Shown here: in pieces, positions 21,101 to 31,824 of the stretch
How positions within the stretch are numbered: position 1 is the first letter of the stretch
Layout of the letters: each line of letters begins with the position of its first letter
Assembly (NCBI GenBank): GCA_043228905.1
Contig: JBHGNT010000008.1
Location: 6,448,001 to 6,512,000, forward strand
Source of the DNA: Azolla caroliniana
Taxonomy: Eukaryota > Polypodiophyta
Direction of reading: 5' to 3'
Length of the DNA stretch: 64,000 nucleotides
The notes under the pieces: generated by a model
What the model was told of the DNA's origin: nothing
Seen by the model: only the letters and a program-made list of their open reading frames with translations
The model's database searches: none
Position numbers and translations under genes: made by a program

Positions 21101-21980
21101 CGGCTAGGGTTGTGTGCATGAATTTACAAACGACTCCTACAACGTGAGCGATGTTCGACAGTGTCACGACCATCACATACATTAAGGAGCTAACTGCCGG
21201 TGCATACGATACCAAATTAATATCTTACCGCTCCATACCAGATGTTAGACAATCTTGTTGAGGCAACCGAGGGCTAATGGGGAGCTTGGTTGAAGCAGAT
21301 TTGGCCAATTGCATGTTGAAGCGCTCTAAGATATGTTTGATGTAGTCGGTTTGAGACAAAATTCATTGTTTTTAATACTGGAGCCGACTAATCTTCATTC
21401 CAAGTATGGTCGAGTCGGACCTAGGTCCTTCATTGTGAACTTCAACTGTAATTGCCGAATGAGATCAGAAAGCTCTCTAGCATGTTGGCCGGAGAGAACC
21501 ATGTCACTACATTGGATTAGCGTCAAATCTTTGGCTACCACTACACTAAGTAGAAAGCAAAGGGTTGTCATTTTCACCAATGGTGAAAAATTTTCGTCAA
21601 AGTTGACCCCATATTCTTATCGGAAACCATTTGCTACTAGTCTGGATTTATACTTAGGGACGGTCGAATCTGATGTCTCTTTTAATCTATAGACCCATTT
21701 ACAAGGAAGAGCACGTCTATTCTTCGGTAATTCAACTAGGTTCCATGTCTTATTATGTTGGATGGAGTTCATTTCCAACTCCATCGTCAAATTCCAGGTG
21801 GCCGAATCGGCACATGTAGATGCTTCTTCATATGACGTCGACTTGCTGACATCCGTGAAGAGGCCTACGTGGTATGACTGGGCTCGCCGGATCAGACAAA
21901 TGAGTTGTCTGATCCGAATGCCAGGTAGCCGAATCGGCACATGTAGATGCTTCTTCATATGACGTCGACTTGCTGACATC
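21101..21980 (-). pseudogene. Cop3 reverse transcriptase
   Basis: Recognisable blocks are TWNLVELPKNRRALPCKWVYRLKE and PKYKSRLVANGFR near 21760-21620, and LRQLQLKFTMKDLGPTRPYLE near 21450-21395. The catalytic YVDD zone near 21500 is degraded: a reading around MVLSGQHARELSDLIRQL follows it. It is broken by stops and by the duplication at 21794-22035. Confidence 0.75.
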
Positions 21981-22035
21981 AGTGAAGAGGCCTACGTGGT
22001 ATAACTGGGCTCGCCAGATCAGACAACTGAGTTGG
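21794..22035 (-). repeat. 127-base imperfect tandem duplication in Cop3
   Basis: The block beginning CCAGGTGGCCGAATCGG at 21794 recurs from 21921 (CCAGGTAGCCGAATCGG) with few changes. The period of 127 is not a multiple of 3, so it shifts the frame. Confidence 0.9.
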
Positions 22036-23132
22036 ATTGTTCAGAGCCGAAACATTCAGCTGTGCCGAATCCAGATGATCCGAATTGGTGCTGAAGAATT
22101 TGGTTACCCGTGAAGCCAACCTCGTGTTTTGGGCCGATCCATCAGGAAGAGCCGACACATCTAAAAAGACTACTCTTTGAACTTCAATTCTCCTTTCAGC
22201 CGTCTTATGCATAGCCGACTCGTTGAAAACTACGTTCGAACTTCGAATGATTTGTCTGCTTTCAGGTTCCCATAGCCAATAGCCAAATTTGCTTTCTGGT
22301 CCATAATCAAGGATAATGTATTTCCTAGACCTGGGCTCTATTTTTTGGCGATCATCTTTCGGCACGAGAGCGTATGCCTCACAATCGAAAATCCTTAACT
22401 TCTCATAATTTGGCTTCTTGCTTGTCCATAATTCCTGAGGAATTTGAAGTCCTAGAGGCCTACTCGGCGACATATTTACTATTTGTACTATCATAGGCAA
22501 AGCCTCTACCCAGAAACCATCTCATTGTGCTGAGTGCTACAACATGGCAAAAATTCTTTCTTGAATTGTTCGATTCATTCGCTCTACGATTCCGTTTTGC
22601 TCCGGAGTGTAGGGTGCCATAAATTCACATTAGATGCCGCGTTGTCGGCAAAATCTGACGAATTATTCAGATTTAAACTCTCCTCCATTATCGAACTGCT
22701 ACACGCATTTCAGTTTCTGATCGACTAGTGTCCACCATAGCGAGCCATTCTTGAAAGATCAAGAACGCCTCATCTTTGGTTCAGGCCGGATATGCCCACA
22801 CCTTCTTGATCGTCAATGGATGTGATGAAGTAGGAGGCACCGCCAAGAGATTCATATGGTATTGGGCCACAGACGTTCGAATGGACCAGATCGAGTGGAC
22901 TTGATTCTCTCAATGCAACCGTTGGGTGTGATGTCGTGGCTTGCTTGCGGTACTGGTAGTGCTCGTATAATTGATGATACAAAAAAGAGAGTTTGAGGAT
23001 GTAACCGTCTCTGGATAAATGCGTGATGCCTGCCTTGCTAAGGTGTTCGAGTCGGCTATGCCATAATGATGACATTGGGATATCTACCAGAAACAAGTCA
23101 CCCTTTTTGAGTGTGACATATAATGGGTACAA
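21981..23132 (-). pseudogene. Cop3 integrase
   Basis: The stretch 23132-22770 has MSSLWHSRLEHLSKAGITHLSRDG and SPLDLVHSNVCGPIPYESLGGASYFITSIDD. The core Asp of H-S-D is Asn (H-S-N). The stretch 22500-21979 has VNMSPSRPLGLQIPQELWTSKKPNYEKLRIFDCEAYALVPKDDRQKIEPRSRKYIILDYG and SRQIIRSSNVVFNESAM, the copia integrase tail. The middle, with the second Asp and the Glu, is degraded (22500-22770). Confidence 0.8.
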
Positions 23133-24855
23133 TGAGCGTAACGTCGAACCTCGAGCAAGTAGGAGGTTCCCCTTGTGGAGTGTCCACCCTCATCATGAGA
23201 AGCCGGCACAGATGTTTTCTTCATCTAACTGTCTAACAGAAATCAACGGTCTGGTGAGGTCAGGAATGTGTCAAATGTTATGTAGTACAAGGGTAGTGCC
23301 ACCTCGAAGGTTAAGCTCTACCGTGCTGATTCCGATTGTGGCACAATGCTGTGAATTGCCGACTTAGACTGAGTCGGAGTGCCGAGCCGGATATTGCCGA
23401 AATTGTGATCTATGAGGAGGCACGTGATATGATGCATTTGAATTAAGAAGCCTAGTTGTTGACTCTTCAGTTGTAAGCAGAACTTCCGATTTGATTGAGT
23501 TCTCGATAAATAATATATTCGGGTCATTTATCATAACTTTGGTTGATGAGCCGACGAAGTTGACCTCCTCTTGTCGACCACCCTTTTGATAAGCTTTGTG
23601 AGATTTATAATTCTTTGCCTTAAGGGCATGGAAATTGGCCTTAATATGTCTGGTTTTCTTTCAATAATTGTAGACTTGATTGTCCCTAGACTTGCTTTGG
23701 CTTTGAGCATTAATCGACTGTCGGGAAGAACATCTTCCTCGGCTGTTCAATCGGGTCAACCGAACCTTGTATTATGAAAGTGTCTTTAGCCGAATTGTGT
23801 ACAGACGACATTCTTCGAGTGTCTTCAGTCTGAATTGAGCTCTTGGCTTCAGAGTATTGTATGACTATTCTTGACGCATTGCACACTAGTGACGAAAGTT
23901 TCTTTGTGGCAACGACTTTTTCTCATATATGTCCAACAATGTCTTCTATAGCTGAATGGAAATCAAACTTGATTGCACCATAGTACATTGACTCTACCAG
24001 GTGCATTTGAATGGTGGCCCAAAAAATTCGATCTAGCTTTGTCCACTCATTCAACTTGTATTCTTCGGGAACTTGCTCATATTTGATCGGACCAATCGAA
24101 CCCTTCATGATCAGGTAGTCCTACATCTACTCCTAGAAATTGAAGTTCATTCTCTTGAACTTCCTGAGACTCATCTCTAATGAGCTGGATGTGGATACCG
24201 TTCTTAATTTGTGTCGGTTGGAAGGTTTTGTGTAGAGTTGCCAATGACCGGTAAGAGGGTGCAACTAGCCGGCTCACCTGAATTTGTTCTAGCCAAATTT
24301 AGGGACGAGTTTACTGATTACGGGTTGTGTTGGTCCCAATACTCATCCTGCTTGAGATGATTATAGTAAACGGAGGGACAGAGCCGACTTGTCTTCCTTA
24401 ATGTTTACTTAGCCGAGTTAAGAATGGATAGGGCCAATCAGAGTGCCGATAAGAGATGAAGCTCAAATGGTGCCGACCCTAACATCGATCTTGTTCCGAA
24501 TGACTGTTGTGGATAAGTGGACAACACTAACTGACCTGTCTGAATGTTGCTCAGTTGGATGGAGCACAGATGGTGCCGAATGGATTAGGACTCCACTCCA
24601 AGTGACTATAACAACAAGAGGTGAGTACAACTAGCTGGCCTACTTGAGGAGCGTTTTAGTTCAGTGGAGTACAAATCAATAGAGTATCTTTTCTCACGAA
24701 GTGTGAATTTGTAAGTTGTTGATTGGGAGATTTCTATCTGATAGAAATCTTGAGTTTGTTTCTAGAGGCCTGCTCAACTTGAAGTCTTTGAGGGGTAGTA
24801 AACAGAAGTGTTGGTGAAAGTAATATGACGGCCGATGACGTAGTATAGAACCTCT
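23133..24855 (-). pseudogene. Cop3 protease and gag remnants
   Basis: A weak signature of the region between protease and integrase lies around 23527-23133. Short gag-like open stretches lie at 24277-24077 and 24108-23923 (KYEQVPEEYKLNEWTKLDRIFWATIQMHLVESMYYG, like the copia capsid start). Stops are frequent, and I see no clear zinc knuckle. Confidence 0.55.
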
Positions 24856-24857
24856 AC

Positions 24858-24868
24858 TCTCATACCAG
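24858..24868 (-). promoter_or_regulatory. Cop3 primer-binding site
   Basis: On the minus strand it reads TGGTATGAGAG, which differs by one base from the initiator tRNA-Met site TGGTATCAGAG. It is next to the LTR end. Confidence 0.75.
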
Positions 24869-24869
24869 A

Positions 24870-25239
24870 TGTTGTAAAGAAGGTCATCAGTGCGGAATAG
24901 AAACAACACTATGTGATGAAAATCAACAAGTTGATGTGGACAAGAGTAAACAAGATGAAAAAATTAAGCCATGTAGAGACAACTTTAAATAGAGATCAAG
25001 ATCAAGAATAGAATGTGAGAGAGACACACACATTTAAGGCACGAAGCTATAACTTTATTATTTAAATCTCAGAAGTTACCATACAATAATGGCAACAACT
25101 ACATGATCTAGGTTACAAGTTCAGCTATATAATAACGAAGTTAGGACAACTGCCCTTAAGTCTAATTACAGAAATGTCCTAAACCTATTTTATCGAAGTG
25201 GGATAGTGTGAATACGTCCATTATACCCCGTATTTGACA
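24870..25239 (-). repeat. Cop3 5' LTR
   Basis: On the minus strand it starts TGTCAAATACGGGG and ends CTTTACAACA. The sequence is AT-rich. No second copy is in the window. Confidence 0.7.
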
Positions 25240-25570
25240 AAAAGAGCCGGTGGTGGCGTTGATTGACCATGGATCGAAAATCAACATAATGTCCATGGAC
25301 TTTTACAAGAAAGGAAATTGATTGATCAACATAAATCATAGGTGGAAGATAAGAGCAACAACCTGAATGACAAAGCGCTACACGAGGCTTGCCTAAATAT
25401 CCGAGTAAAGGTAGGGGACATGGAGATTGATTAATATTTCTTCGTTTAAGAGATATCCTCTCCCCCAATCATCTTGGGCGGACTGTACATAATGGTGGCT
25501 CGCATGGACAACGGGTCAACCTATGCAAGGGTGAAGAGCCAAGATGGGAGGAATTCGGTCTAGTTCCTCA
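25240..25570 (+). pseudogene. Gy2 protease fragment
   Basis: It reads EPVVALIDHGSKINIMSMDFYKKGN, then KVGDMEID, SSPIILGGLYIMVARMDNGS and YARVKSQDG. The catalytic box is D-H-G-S. Frame breaks are present and the N-terminal part is missing. Confidence 0.75.
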
Positions 25571-26855
25571 TGGTGATGCCCAATCATGAGTGAAATCAAA
25601 ACTCCCCAAAGGCAAAGGCATGGAGGATTTTTGATGCAGGGTATTAAATTGTGGGACCGCAATAGCCCGGGGCAATCAAAGTAACCAAAACCTTGTAATA
25701 TTATAAAAATAAATAGGAAACATTATTTGGTTCTCCGAAAATCACGCGTGTAAAATCACTAGTCTAAGTAGTAGGGATAAGCCTAGGGCGAAGAGATATG
25801 ATAGATATATGAAACAATGTAACATACTCGAGACTGGTAATACCATAAGCGGCGCCATGGAGGTGTTCTCGTTCGATGACATTCTTGGGGAGATGAGCAG
25901 AGGGGTCACTTCAACCCTCAATGAACACAAAATAATCTCGGTCAACTTTGTTGACATGTACACCACTACTAAACCACTTGGGTGGTTTATCGACGATGAA
26001 AGGACAATCGAAATACATACGACGTACAAGACCATGGACAAGATGATTAAGCCCACAGTTGCTCCCTCACCAAATGACAGTTGGTAATGGATAAAGGGGT
26101 TCATGATTGACTCTAGCTTGTGAGATCCACGAGGCATACTGGACACTGGTTCACCGATGAGATGCGACGGTAGCTCCAGATTGGTCGGGGTGATTTCCTT
26201 CTGCCCGAAGAAGGGTCACGGTTCAGAAGGATGCTCAAAAGCAGAACAAGATAGGACCTTGAGATTTTAGAATCAAGGGTGATATTCATGGTACCACATG
26301 TACCATGGAATATCAAGTCGATCCTTGTGTCGAGAGCTCACATCTCGAAGTTGATTGAGCTAGTCAAGGAGAAAATCAACTTTGAATTGATGGTTCACTA
26401 CCTTCAAGAAGAATGGCAGCTTGCATTTCATTCAAGACCTGCAAGCTATCAACCAAGTGACAATTCATAATGCAAAAATTGGATCGAGTGTTGACGAATT
26501 TGCCAAAGCCTTCATGGGAGGGTCTATCTACTCGATCGGGGATCTGTACTCAAGGTATGATCAATTCCAACTGGCCATGGAAAGTAGGGATATCACAACG
26601 ATGCGAACCCCTATCGACCTAGTGTGGATGTGTACACAAGGTGGCACAAACTTTGTTGCCCACATGGTGAATGTGATGAACAAGGTACTAAGAGATTGCA
26701 TCCCAAACATTACCACGTCATTCCTCGATGACATCCTAACAAAGGGGTGCTCGGATTTAGAAAAAGATGGAACCTTGGACGGGGATGGGTGCAAGCGCTT
26801 TGTGGTAGATCACACCATCGATTGTGAGAAGGTTCATCAAAGACTTGAATGTGCG
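25571..26855 (+). pseudogene. Gy2 RT, N-terminal and palm part
   Basis: 25809-26087 reads ETGNTISGAMEVFSFDDILGE, then VNFVDMYTTTKPLGWF, TTYKTMDKMIKPTVAPSPNDSW. 26279-26864 gives VPHVPWNIKSI, FIQDLQAINQVTIHNAKIGSSVDEFAKAFMGGSIYSIGDLYSRYDQFQLAMESRDITTMRTPIDLVWMC, and the catalytic box FLDDILTKGC. The reading is lost where the Gy3 LTR starts. Confidence 0.8.
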
Positions 26856-27648
26856 TTGTCGTGAAGATTTTCGGCAACGGTGTGAAAATTGCGTGGAATG
26901 TACAAAATCGAGTGTGGTTCTTCACAGAAGATATGAAACAATAATAGTGAATATACTATTTTAGATTAGCTTAATATCTTGGTACGGGAAGATGGAGGTC
27001 TTCAAGAGCTTCTGAATGTACCTTACCACATTTGAAACATACAACTAAATGTCAAGTTATGTGAATGTGAAGTTTGAGAAGAAATAAGAGAAAAACAAAA
27101 CTATGAGATATCCCACATAGATAGGACAAATTAGGATCCCATAGTATATAAGCAAAGCTAGAACTTATTACTTTTTGTCTATGTGTGGAGCACAAAATGT
27201 TCTTGGGCTAAACTGTGGCTTAACTACTCGTAATGGTTTTGGAGGACCGGATCGGATGGACGATGACGAAATCGGAACCGGACGGACGACTACGGAACTG
27301 GAACTGGAATTAGATGGACGACGATGGAGTCGGAACCGGAACGGATGGACGACGGCGGAACCGAAACCAGACTAGGGGACGACGCCAAACCGAAACCGGA
27401 CTGGTGGACGGCGTCGAACCGAAACCGGACTGGTGGACGGCGCCGAACCAAAATCGAACAGGGACGACGACTAAACTAGGACCAACATCTGGACCGGATT
27501 GGATCACTGGACCGGATAGACCAGATCATCGGGTCGGATGTGGACCAGATAGACGAATCGATCGGATAGGTTGATCCGTGATGATTTCGGTGTGAAACAA
27601 ACGAAATCATCTAGACTAAACCTAGTAAAAATTTGTGTACAAAGGGAG
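26856..27648 (+). repeat. Gy3 5' LTR, 3'-truncated
   Basis: It starts TGTCGTGAAGATTTTCGG and pairs with 42980-43644. It stops near 27648, where gag sequence follows, so the last 560 bases of the LTR, the primer site and the gag start are deleted. It carries a CCGGA/GACGG-rich minisatellite at 27240-27560. Confidence 0.82.
27240..27560. repeat. GACGG/AACCGGA minisatellite in Gy3 5' LTR
   Basis: Degenerate units built on GGACGACG and AACCGGACTGG. The counterpart in the 3' LTR is at 43370-43560. Confidence 0.75.
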
Positions 27649-27787
27649 ATGAATCAAAGGGACATGTTTGAAGCGCGTCAAAACACAAGTTTCAAGAGAG
27701 TGGTCGCCAACAACATCCAAAGGCGGGTCATTGAGCTTCAAGAAGGGAAGACAACGTGATCTGAGTTCGAGAGAGCAATATTAGCAG
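27649..27787 (+). pseudogene. Gy3 gag, first fragment
   Basis: It reads EMNQRDMFEARQNTSFKRVVANNIQRRVIELQEGKTT, then a stop and SEFERAIL. This aligns with EMQQRDVHDLKQISSFKRVVEPGIRERVMEIQNKHATWAEFERALL of Gy4. NA1 interrupts it here. Confidence 0.82.
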
Positions 27788-28347
27788 TGTCGTGATGTGG
27801 CGTGTTAAATGCGAGAAAAAGTGAAAACTTGAGGATACATGCACATTACACAAATACTTCTAAAAATGAAAATAAATCAATAATAAATAATCCTAGGGCC
27901 TAATTGTATTGAGTGCATATAGAGAGGTGCAAGTAAGATTTGAACCTTGCACCTCCAAGATAGGAGGCAATTAGCTTACCACCAAAGCTACTACACACGG
28001 TTTTGTGCATGATATAAGCAAAACCATGGTTTTAGCCCATGGTTTTGTGCATGTCACAAGCATGGAGAGACCTGTAAAAGCCTCTAGTTGGGCTTGTGTA
28101 AGGGGGGCTCAATAGGTGATAATCACCATCGTCGTCATCATCATCAATATAAAATTCTTCTTATAATTATACTTCTATTGTTCATCTTCTTTCTTCTTTG
28201 ATACTTCTTATTGTACTTCTTATAATCATCAATCTTTTGATCTTATAAAGGTTAACATTGTTTCTTGATAACTTGGTAAACGTCCTCCCTCGTCACAAAC
28301 CTCGGTGGTCCTGTTCGAGCGACACACGCACACGTATCTTCGCGACA
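27788..28347 (+). repeat. NA1 5' LTR
   Basis: 560 bases, starting TGTCGTGATGTGG and ending TTCGCGACA. It is very similar to 31825-32381. Confidence 0.92.
27924..27998 (-). other. tRNA-like module in NA1 5' LTR
   Basis: On the minus strand an A-box-like run (TTTGGTGGTAAGCT) is followed by CCTCC...GGAGG and a B-box-like GGTTCAAATCT at tRNA-like spacing. It is probably not a working tRNA. The 3' LTR has a copy at 31961-32035. Confidence 0.55.
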
Positions 28348-28351
28348 TCTT

Positions 28352-28370
28352 TTGGTGAACTTGACGTGAA
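28352..28370 (+). promoter_or_regulatory. NA1 primer-binding site
   Basis: It reads TTGGTGAACTTGACGTGAA, four bases after the LTR. NA2 and Gy4 have TTGGTGAACCCGACGTGAA at the same place. The complement has the form of a tRNA 3' end (…CACGT CGGGTTC A CCA), but I cannot name the tRNA. Confidence 0.7.
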
Positions 28371-28385
28371 GAGTGGCAGGGGAGG

Positions 28386-29265
28386 ATGAAGTTGGACGAG
28401 GAATATCTCATGGAGGCAATGTCAAAGATGATAATGGAATTTTCAAGAGAAGGGAAAAGACAAGATGCAGCCCAACAAGCCATCGAAAGCATGGTCAAGC
28501 AAGTCGGTTGTTTCGACAGAGGCAAAGTCCAAAATTTTCTGGAGGCCTACAATGCCGAAATGGATTCAAGATGTGTGAATGAAGCAACGAAGCTGGAATA
28601 CTTTTGTCGAGTGATGGCCGAACAAATCTACAAAGATATGAAAGAGCTTCAAAAAGCTCATGATTCGTGGGTGTCCTTTGAAGAAGCTTTATGAGAGGCA
28701 TATGATCATGAAGAGCCGAAGGGACGAGGTCTATACAAGTTTGACCAATGGGTGTCATCGAGGAAGACCCACCACCAGAGTGCTATGCATGTATTCATTG
28801 AGTTTGAGTGTCGGTTCGCTCAACTCTCGGAGCGGGAACAAGGATTGGTGGGGGTGAATAAAGTCTTAATGTTCGTCAAGTCGATTGATCGGAAGAAAAG
28901 GACGGCCATTGGAGTCCAACTCGAGGACAACAATGGTGTGAACGGCCACACTAAAAATTGGGCCGAAGTGAAAAGGGTATGCCAACGACATGACAAGAGG
29001 AGGATAGGAATCTTGTCGACAATGTCACGGCTGATGAGGGACGATAGGAGGACAATATACAACAACATGCCACCACCGAAGGAAGCAAGCTCGAAGAGGG
29101 AAAGTTCGACGATGCTCGACATAGAAGTCTTTATGAGAGAGGCATTCAAGAACTTAAAGGCGCAAGTTGAGGTTGAAGAGAAACTTCAAAAGGGACAAAA
29201 ACTGATGTGAACGATGGTTGAGGACGAAGAGACCTCTCCACAAATGCAGATTAAGGAAGTGGTGG
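28386..29265 (+). pseudogene. NA1 gag-like N-terminal part
   Basis: It starts MKLDEEYLMEAMSKMIMEFSREG shortly after the primer site. It continues QVGCFDRGKVQNFLEAYNAEM, ELQKAHDSWVSFEEAL, a TGA at 28692-28694 (the NA2 sequence at this point suggests a former CGA), then QWVSSRKTHHQSAMHVFIEFECRFAQL, VGVNKVLMFVKSIDRKKRTAIGVQLED and WAEVKRVCQRHDKRR. This matches the gypsy gag of the DHG lineage (compare LATYQNEMQQRD and YAEFDQKYNRLL). It would let the RNA be packed in particles. A second stop is at 29208-29210. The frame then reads on to the solo LTR. Confidence 0.8.
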
Positions 29266-29720
29266 TATTATAGATCTTAGTACTAATGTAAGCTTAAGAT
29301 AAGGATAAAGAAATGAAAGATAGAAAGGAGAAAGAGAAAGAAGGGTGCCGATCCACCCGACCACCCCCGAGTGAAGGGATCGAGACGGACTCGAGCCTCT
29401 ATTGGCGTCCCATACCACCGCCGTGGCGTCGAGTCGTACCTGGTGCTGGCGCGCTCGCTACAAGAGTTGACCCACCACACGAGCAAAGTCTCGATGTAGT
29501 CAAAAGATGATCAAATGAGGGTAGCTAGGCCTCTTATTTATAGCGATACCCAAGGCCCCCAGGCAAGTTCACACTTGACCTAATGGGTTGTCTCAATCCC
29601 GAGGATTAAAAGTAATCCTCCCCTTCTTTACACTCTCATTTAACCCTCACACTTATCCACGTGTATAGATTACTACGGTAAATTCTTACCACGGGATATT
29701 ATATGGTCATGCCCGTAACA
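29266..29720 (-). repeat. Solo LTR of the Chr2 family inserted in NA1
   Basis: It matches the Chr2 LTR at 45848-46301 over its length (shared AAGGGTGCCGATCCACC and GGTCATGCCCGTAACA). It is flanked by perfect 5-base repeats GGTGG (29261-29265 and 29721-29725). One end is mutated (plus strand TATTA instead of TGTTA). It was left by recombination between the two LTRs of a full element. Confidence 0.92.
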
Positions 29721-31324
29721 GGTGGATTCAAAGGCTCAAGTTCGGTACGGTGGTACCACAGGAGAAAATGCAGAACAAATCATCTTCTCATCTTGGAAAG
29801 AAATAACAGAGAAGGATGAAACCAATGAATCGAGGACGCCAAACGCTAGTCCAAGGGAGGAAGAATGTTTCAGAACACGCTTCATGTTCGAAACGTCGGG
29901 TGGTGAAGGAGCAAGCCTAATAGAAGCTTGTATGATCAAGGAGGATAAAGAGTGCGAGGCCCACATGATTGAGGTAGACACGAAAAATGACATCAAGGAG
30001 GTGGCTATGGAGAATATGGCAAAGGTGATTGACCAAAGGCATATGGAATCCTCCGCACTTGTTCTAGAGACTTGGGCAGTTGCATCCAAGAATCAACGTG
30101 AGACCCATGGTTGTTTACGTACCCGTATTTAACGTTTAAATACGTATAGTACCTCATCATTTGTATAGTACGTACTATACCTCAATGTTGTTCAGTCAAA
30201 TATCATGTACATTTGTCCAATACGGTATTTAACGTATTTATAAAAAAACAGGTATAATACATATTTATAAAGAAAATGTAAGTAAAACCCTAACAAAAAG
30301 CAAAAGAAAAAAAAGATTTTAATGAAAAAGAAGCCAAAGGAAGGAAGAAAGAAGAATAGAAGAGACAACGATGAAGAAGATGAAGAAGAAGAAGAAGAAG
30401 AGAGAAAAGAAGACATAAACCTATCTTGAGTGTGATAATCGCAGAAGATAGAAGAAGAAGAAGAAAACGAAGAAAAGAGAAACCTATCATGAGCTTGATA
30501 ATCATAGATGATTCCTCAATCTATGAAGGCATAATTGTAAATAATTACAATTTGAAGTAGAACATCGTGATACACACTTACACTGATTTATAGAATAAGG
30601 GAATGTCAACATCCATATTACTACAAGTATTTTAGGATATGAAATGTTCAAATGTCTTATATGCATTTTAGGATATAGAACTATATTGTACATCACAAAA
30701 TTGTGTAAACATAGATGTTTTTTACAATATTATAGATATTTTTTAGAAAGGTAAATAATTTTCAAATTCTAGAAGTATTTAACGTACTATATGTAAAATA
30801 CGTATTTAACATATTTGATAAGTATTTAACATATTAAGAAAACGTATTTAACGTATTTTTAAATTGGGAGGTACTATACGGGTATTAATACGTTAAATAC
30901 GTATGGTATCCGTACCATACCTAATGTACCTAACAACCTTGGTGAGACCCAAGAGATGGAAGCTGGCGGCGAGGACGCGAAGGTTGGAGCTGATGCACAT
31001 GATGGGAACATAGCCACAGACAATGATGTCAGCCCGAAGATGGCAAGAGCGAGCAAGGACCATGGAGAGGATTCGGCCACACTTGTTCCAGAGACTTCGG
31101 CAGTTGCGTCCGAGTGCCAACATGAGATTGAAGGGATGGAAGGTGGCTGCGAGGAAGCGAAGGATGAAGTTGGTTTGTGCGATGAAGAGACCAAAAGAAG
31201 CACAATGACAAAAGCGGATGTGCACAACAAAGAGGCCGAAGAAAGTGTGACAATGGACAAGGACGGCCAAGCAAGCCAAGAGGATTTGAAAGGTGTACCT
31301 CGGAAAGTGAGGACAGTAGCATGA
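29721..31324 (+). pseudogene. NA1 acidic repeat protein, split by a MITE
   Basis: The first piece (29722-30107) continues into the second (30952-31324) when the MITE and one 10-base duplication are removed, in the same frame. It contains three modules of roughly 60 residues. Two of these carry a core like LVxETxAVASxxQxE, followed by an acidic Gly/Glu/Lys tract (MEAGGEDAKVGADAH; MEGGCEEAKDEVGLCD). NA2 encodes the same kind of modules. I recognise no known domain. The protein is hydrophilic, without membrane segments. Function unknown. Confidence 0.75.
30098..30951. mobile_element. MITE-like DNA transposon with 10-base target duplication
   Basis: The insert 30108-30941 (834 bases) is flanked by GTGAGACCCA on both sides (30098-30107 and 30942-30951). 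The ends are imperfect inverted repeats: TGGTTGTTTACGTAC on the left, and CAAGGTTGTTAGGTAC read inward from the right. Subterminal copies of ACGTATTTAACGTA occur many times, mostly in the right third. There is no transposase gene. The duplication length fits Mutator-like (9-11) better than hAT (8). Confidence 0.8.
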
Positions 31325-31787
31325 ATATCAAAGGTACGATGGTCAACTCAAACGCGGGAGTTTACCACAACAAATGGAAGAAAGAGAGGTATGCAATATG
31401 GTCGCTTAGAGACCTCGAGATGAGCATGCGCTTGAAAGGACTACGACGGGTAGTCAGCATCGACATTCGAATGAGGTCTTGTGAAGGCAAGCAGGGGACG
31501 AGAAAGAATGAAGGATTGAAGTTTCTTGACCAAGGAGACAGACAGGATGAAGGTGGCACATACACAATGGTTATGCTTAGGAGCGGGGAAGGGGGCCATG
31601 ACAACCAGTCATAGCATTGCAAAGTGCGAGCAAACGATATGGTGGATCGGATGGCGACGATGGTTCAGCTAGAAGGAATGGACGAGCTCAAAATGGAGGG
31701 CGAAAGCCAGTGTGGGCAAGGCACATGAAAGGAGAAAATCAAAGGTTGAAAACCTTTGGCCCCACCACATCACTCTTTTCCTTCTTG
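31325..31787 (+). pseudogene. NA1 C-terminal part with Trp-rich motif
   Basis: From 31640 the frame shared with the repeat protein reads WWIGWRRWFS, stop, KEWTSSKWRAKA. This is clearly homologous, at DNA level too, to WWIGWRQWFGWKDWMCSKWRDKA of NA2 (50942-51010). The DNA upstream (GGGCCATGACAACCAGTCATAGCATTGC) also matches NA2. The part 31325-31610 has an open frame in another phase that I do not trust. Confidence 0.7.
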
Positions 31788-31824
31788 GCACATGCCAGAG
31801 GATGTGCGGTTTGGTGGGGCGGGA
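31788..31824 (+). promoter_or_regulatory. NA1 3' hairpin and polypurine tract
   Basis: The hairpin GCACAT / ATGTGC with an 8-base loop (31788-31807) is followed by GGTTTGGTGGGGCGGGA up to the LTR start. Confidence 0.78.

Larger units (their letters stand above)
20851..25239 (-). mobile_element. Cop3: degraded Ty1/copia element, 3'-truncated
   Basis: On the minus strand an LTR (24870-25239), a primer site, gag, protease, integrase, RT and the start of RNase H can be followed. The element ends inside RNase H at the Gy1 LTR. There is no 3' LTR. It is heavily mutated, with a 127-base tandem duplication in RT. Confidence 0.82.
25240..26855 (+). mobile_element. Gy2 5' part (protease to RT), continued at 44210
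   Basis: It begins inside the protease next to the Cop3 LTR and runs to the RT palm, where Gy3 is inserted. The reading resumes after Gy3 at 44210 (LECA here, then RLT-like codons and EILMVGHFCG). Gy2 has no 5' LTR in the window. It belongs to the same DHG lineage as Gy1. Confidence 0.82.

Noticed and set aside
27310-27574. Arg/Asp/Thr-rich frames on both strands (also at 43254-43588)
   Set aside because: Low-complexity translations of the Gy3 LTR minisatellite.
30192-30505. Poly-Ser/Leu/Phe minus-strand frames that look like membrane proteins
   Set aside because: They are GAA-rich and AT-rich DNA inside the MITE, with no codon pattern.
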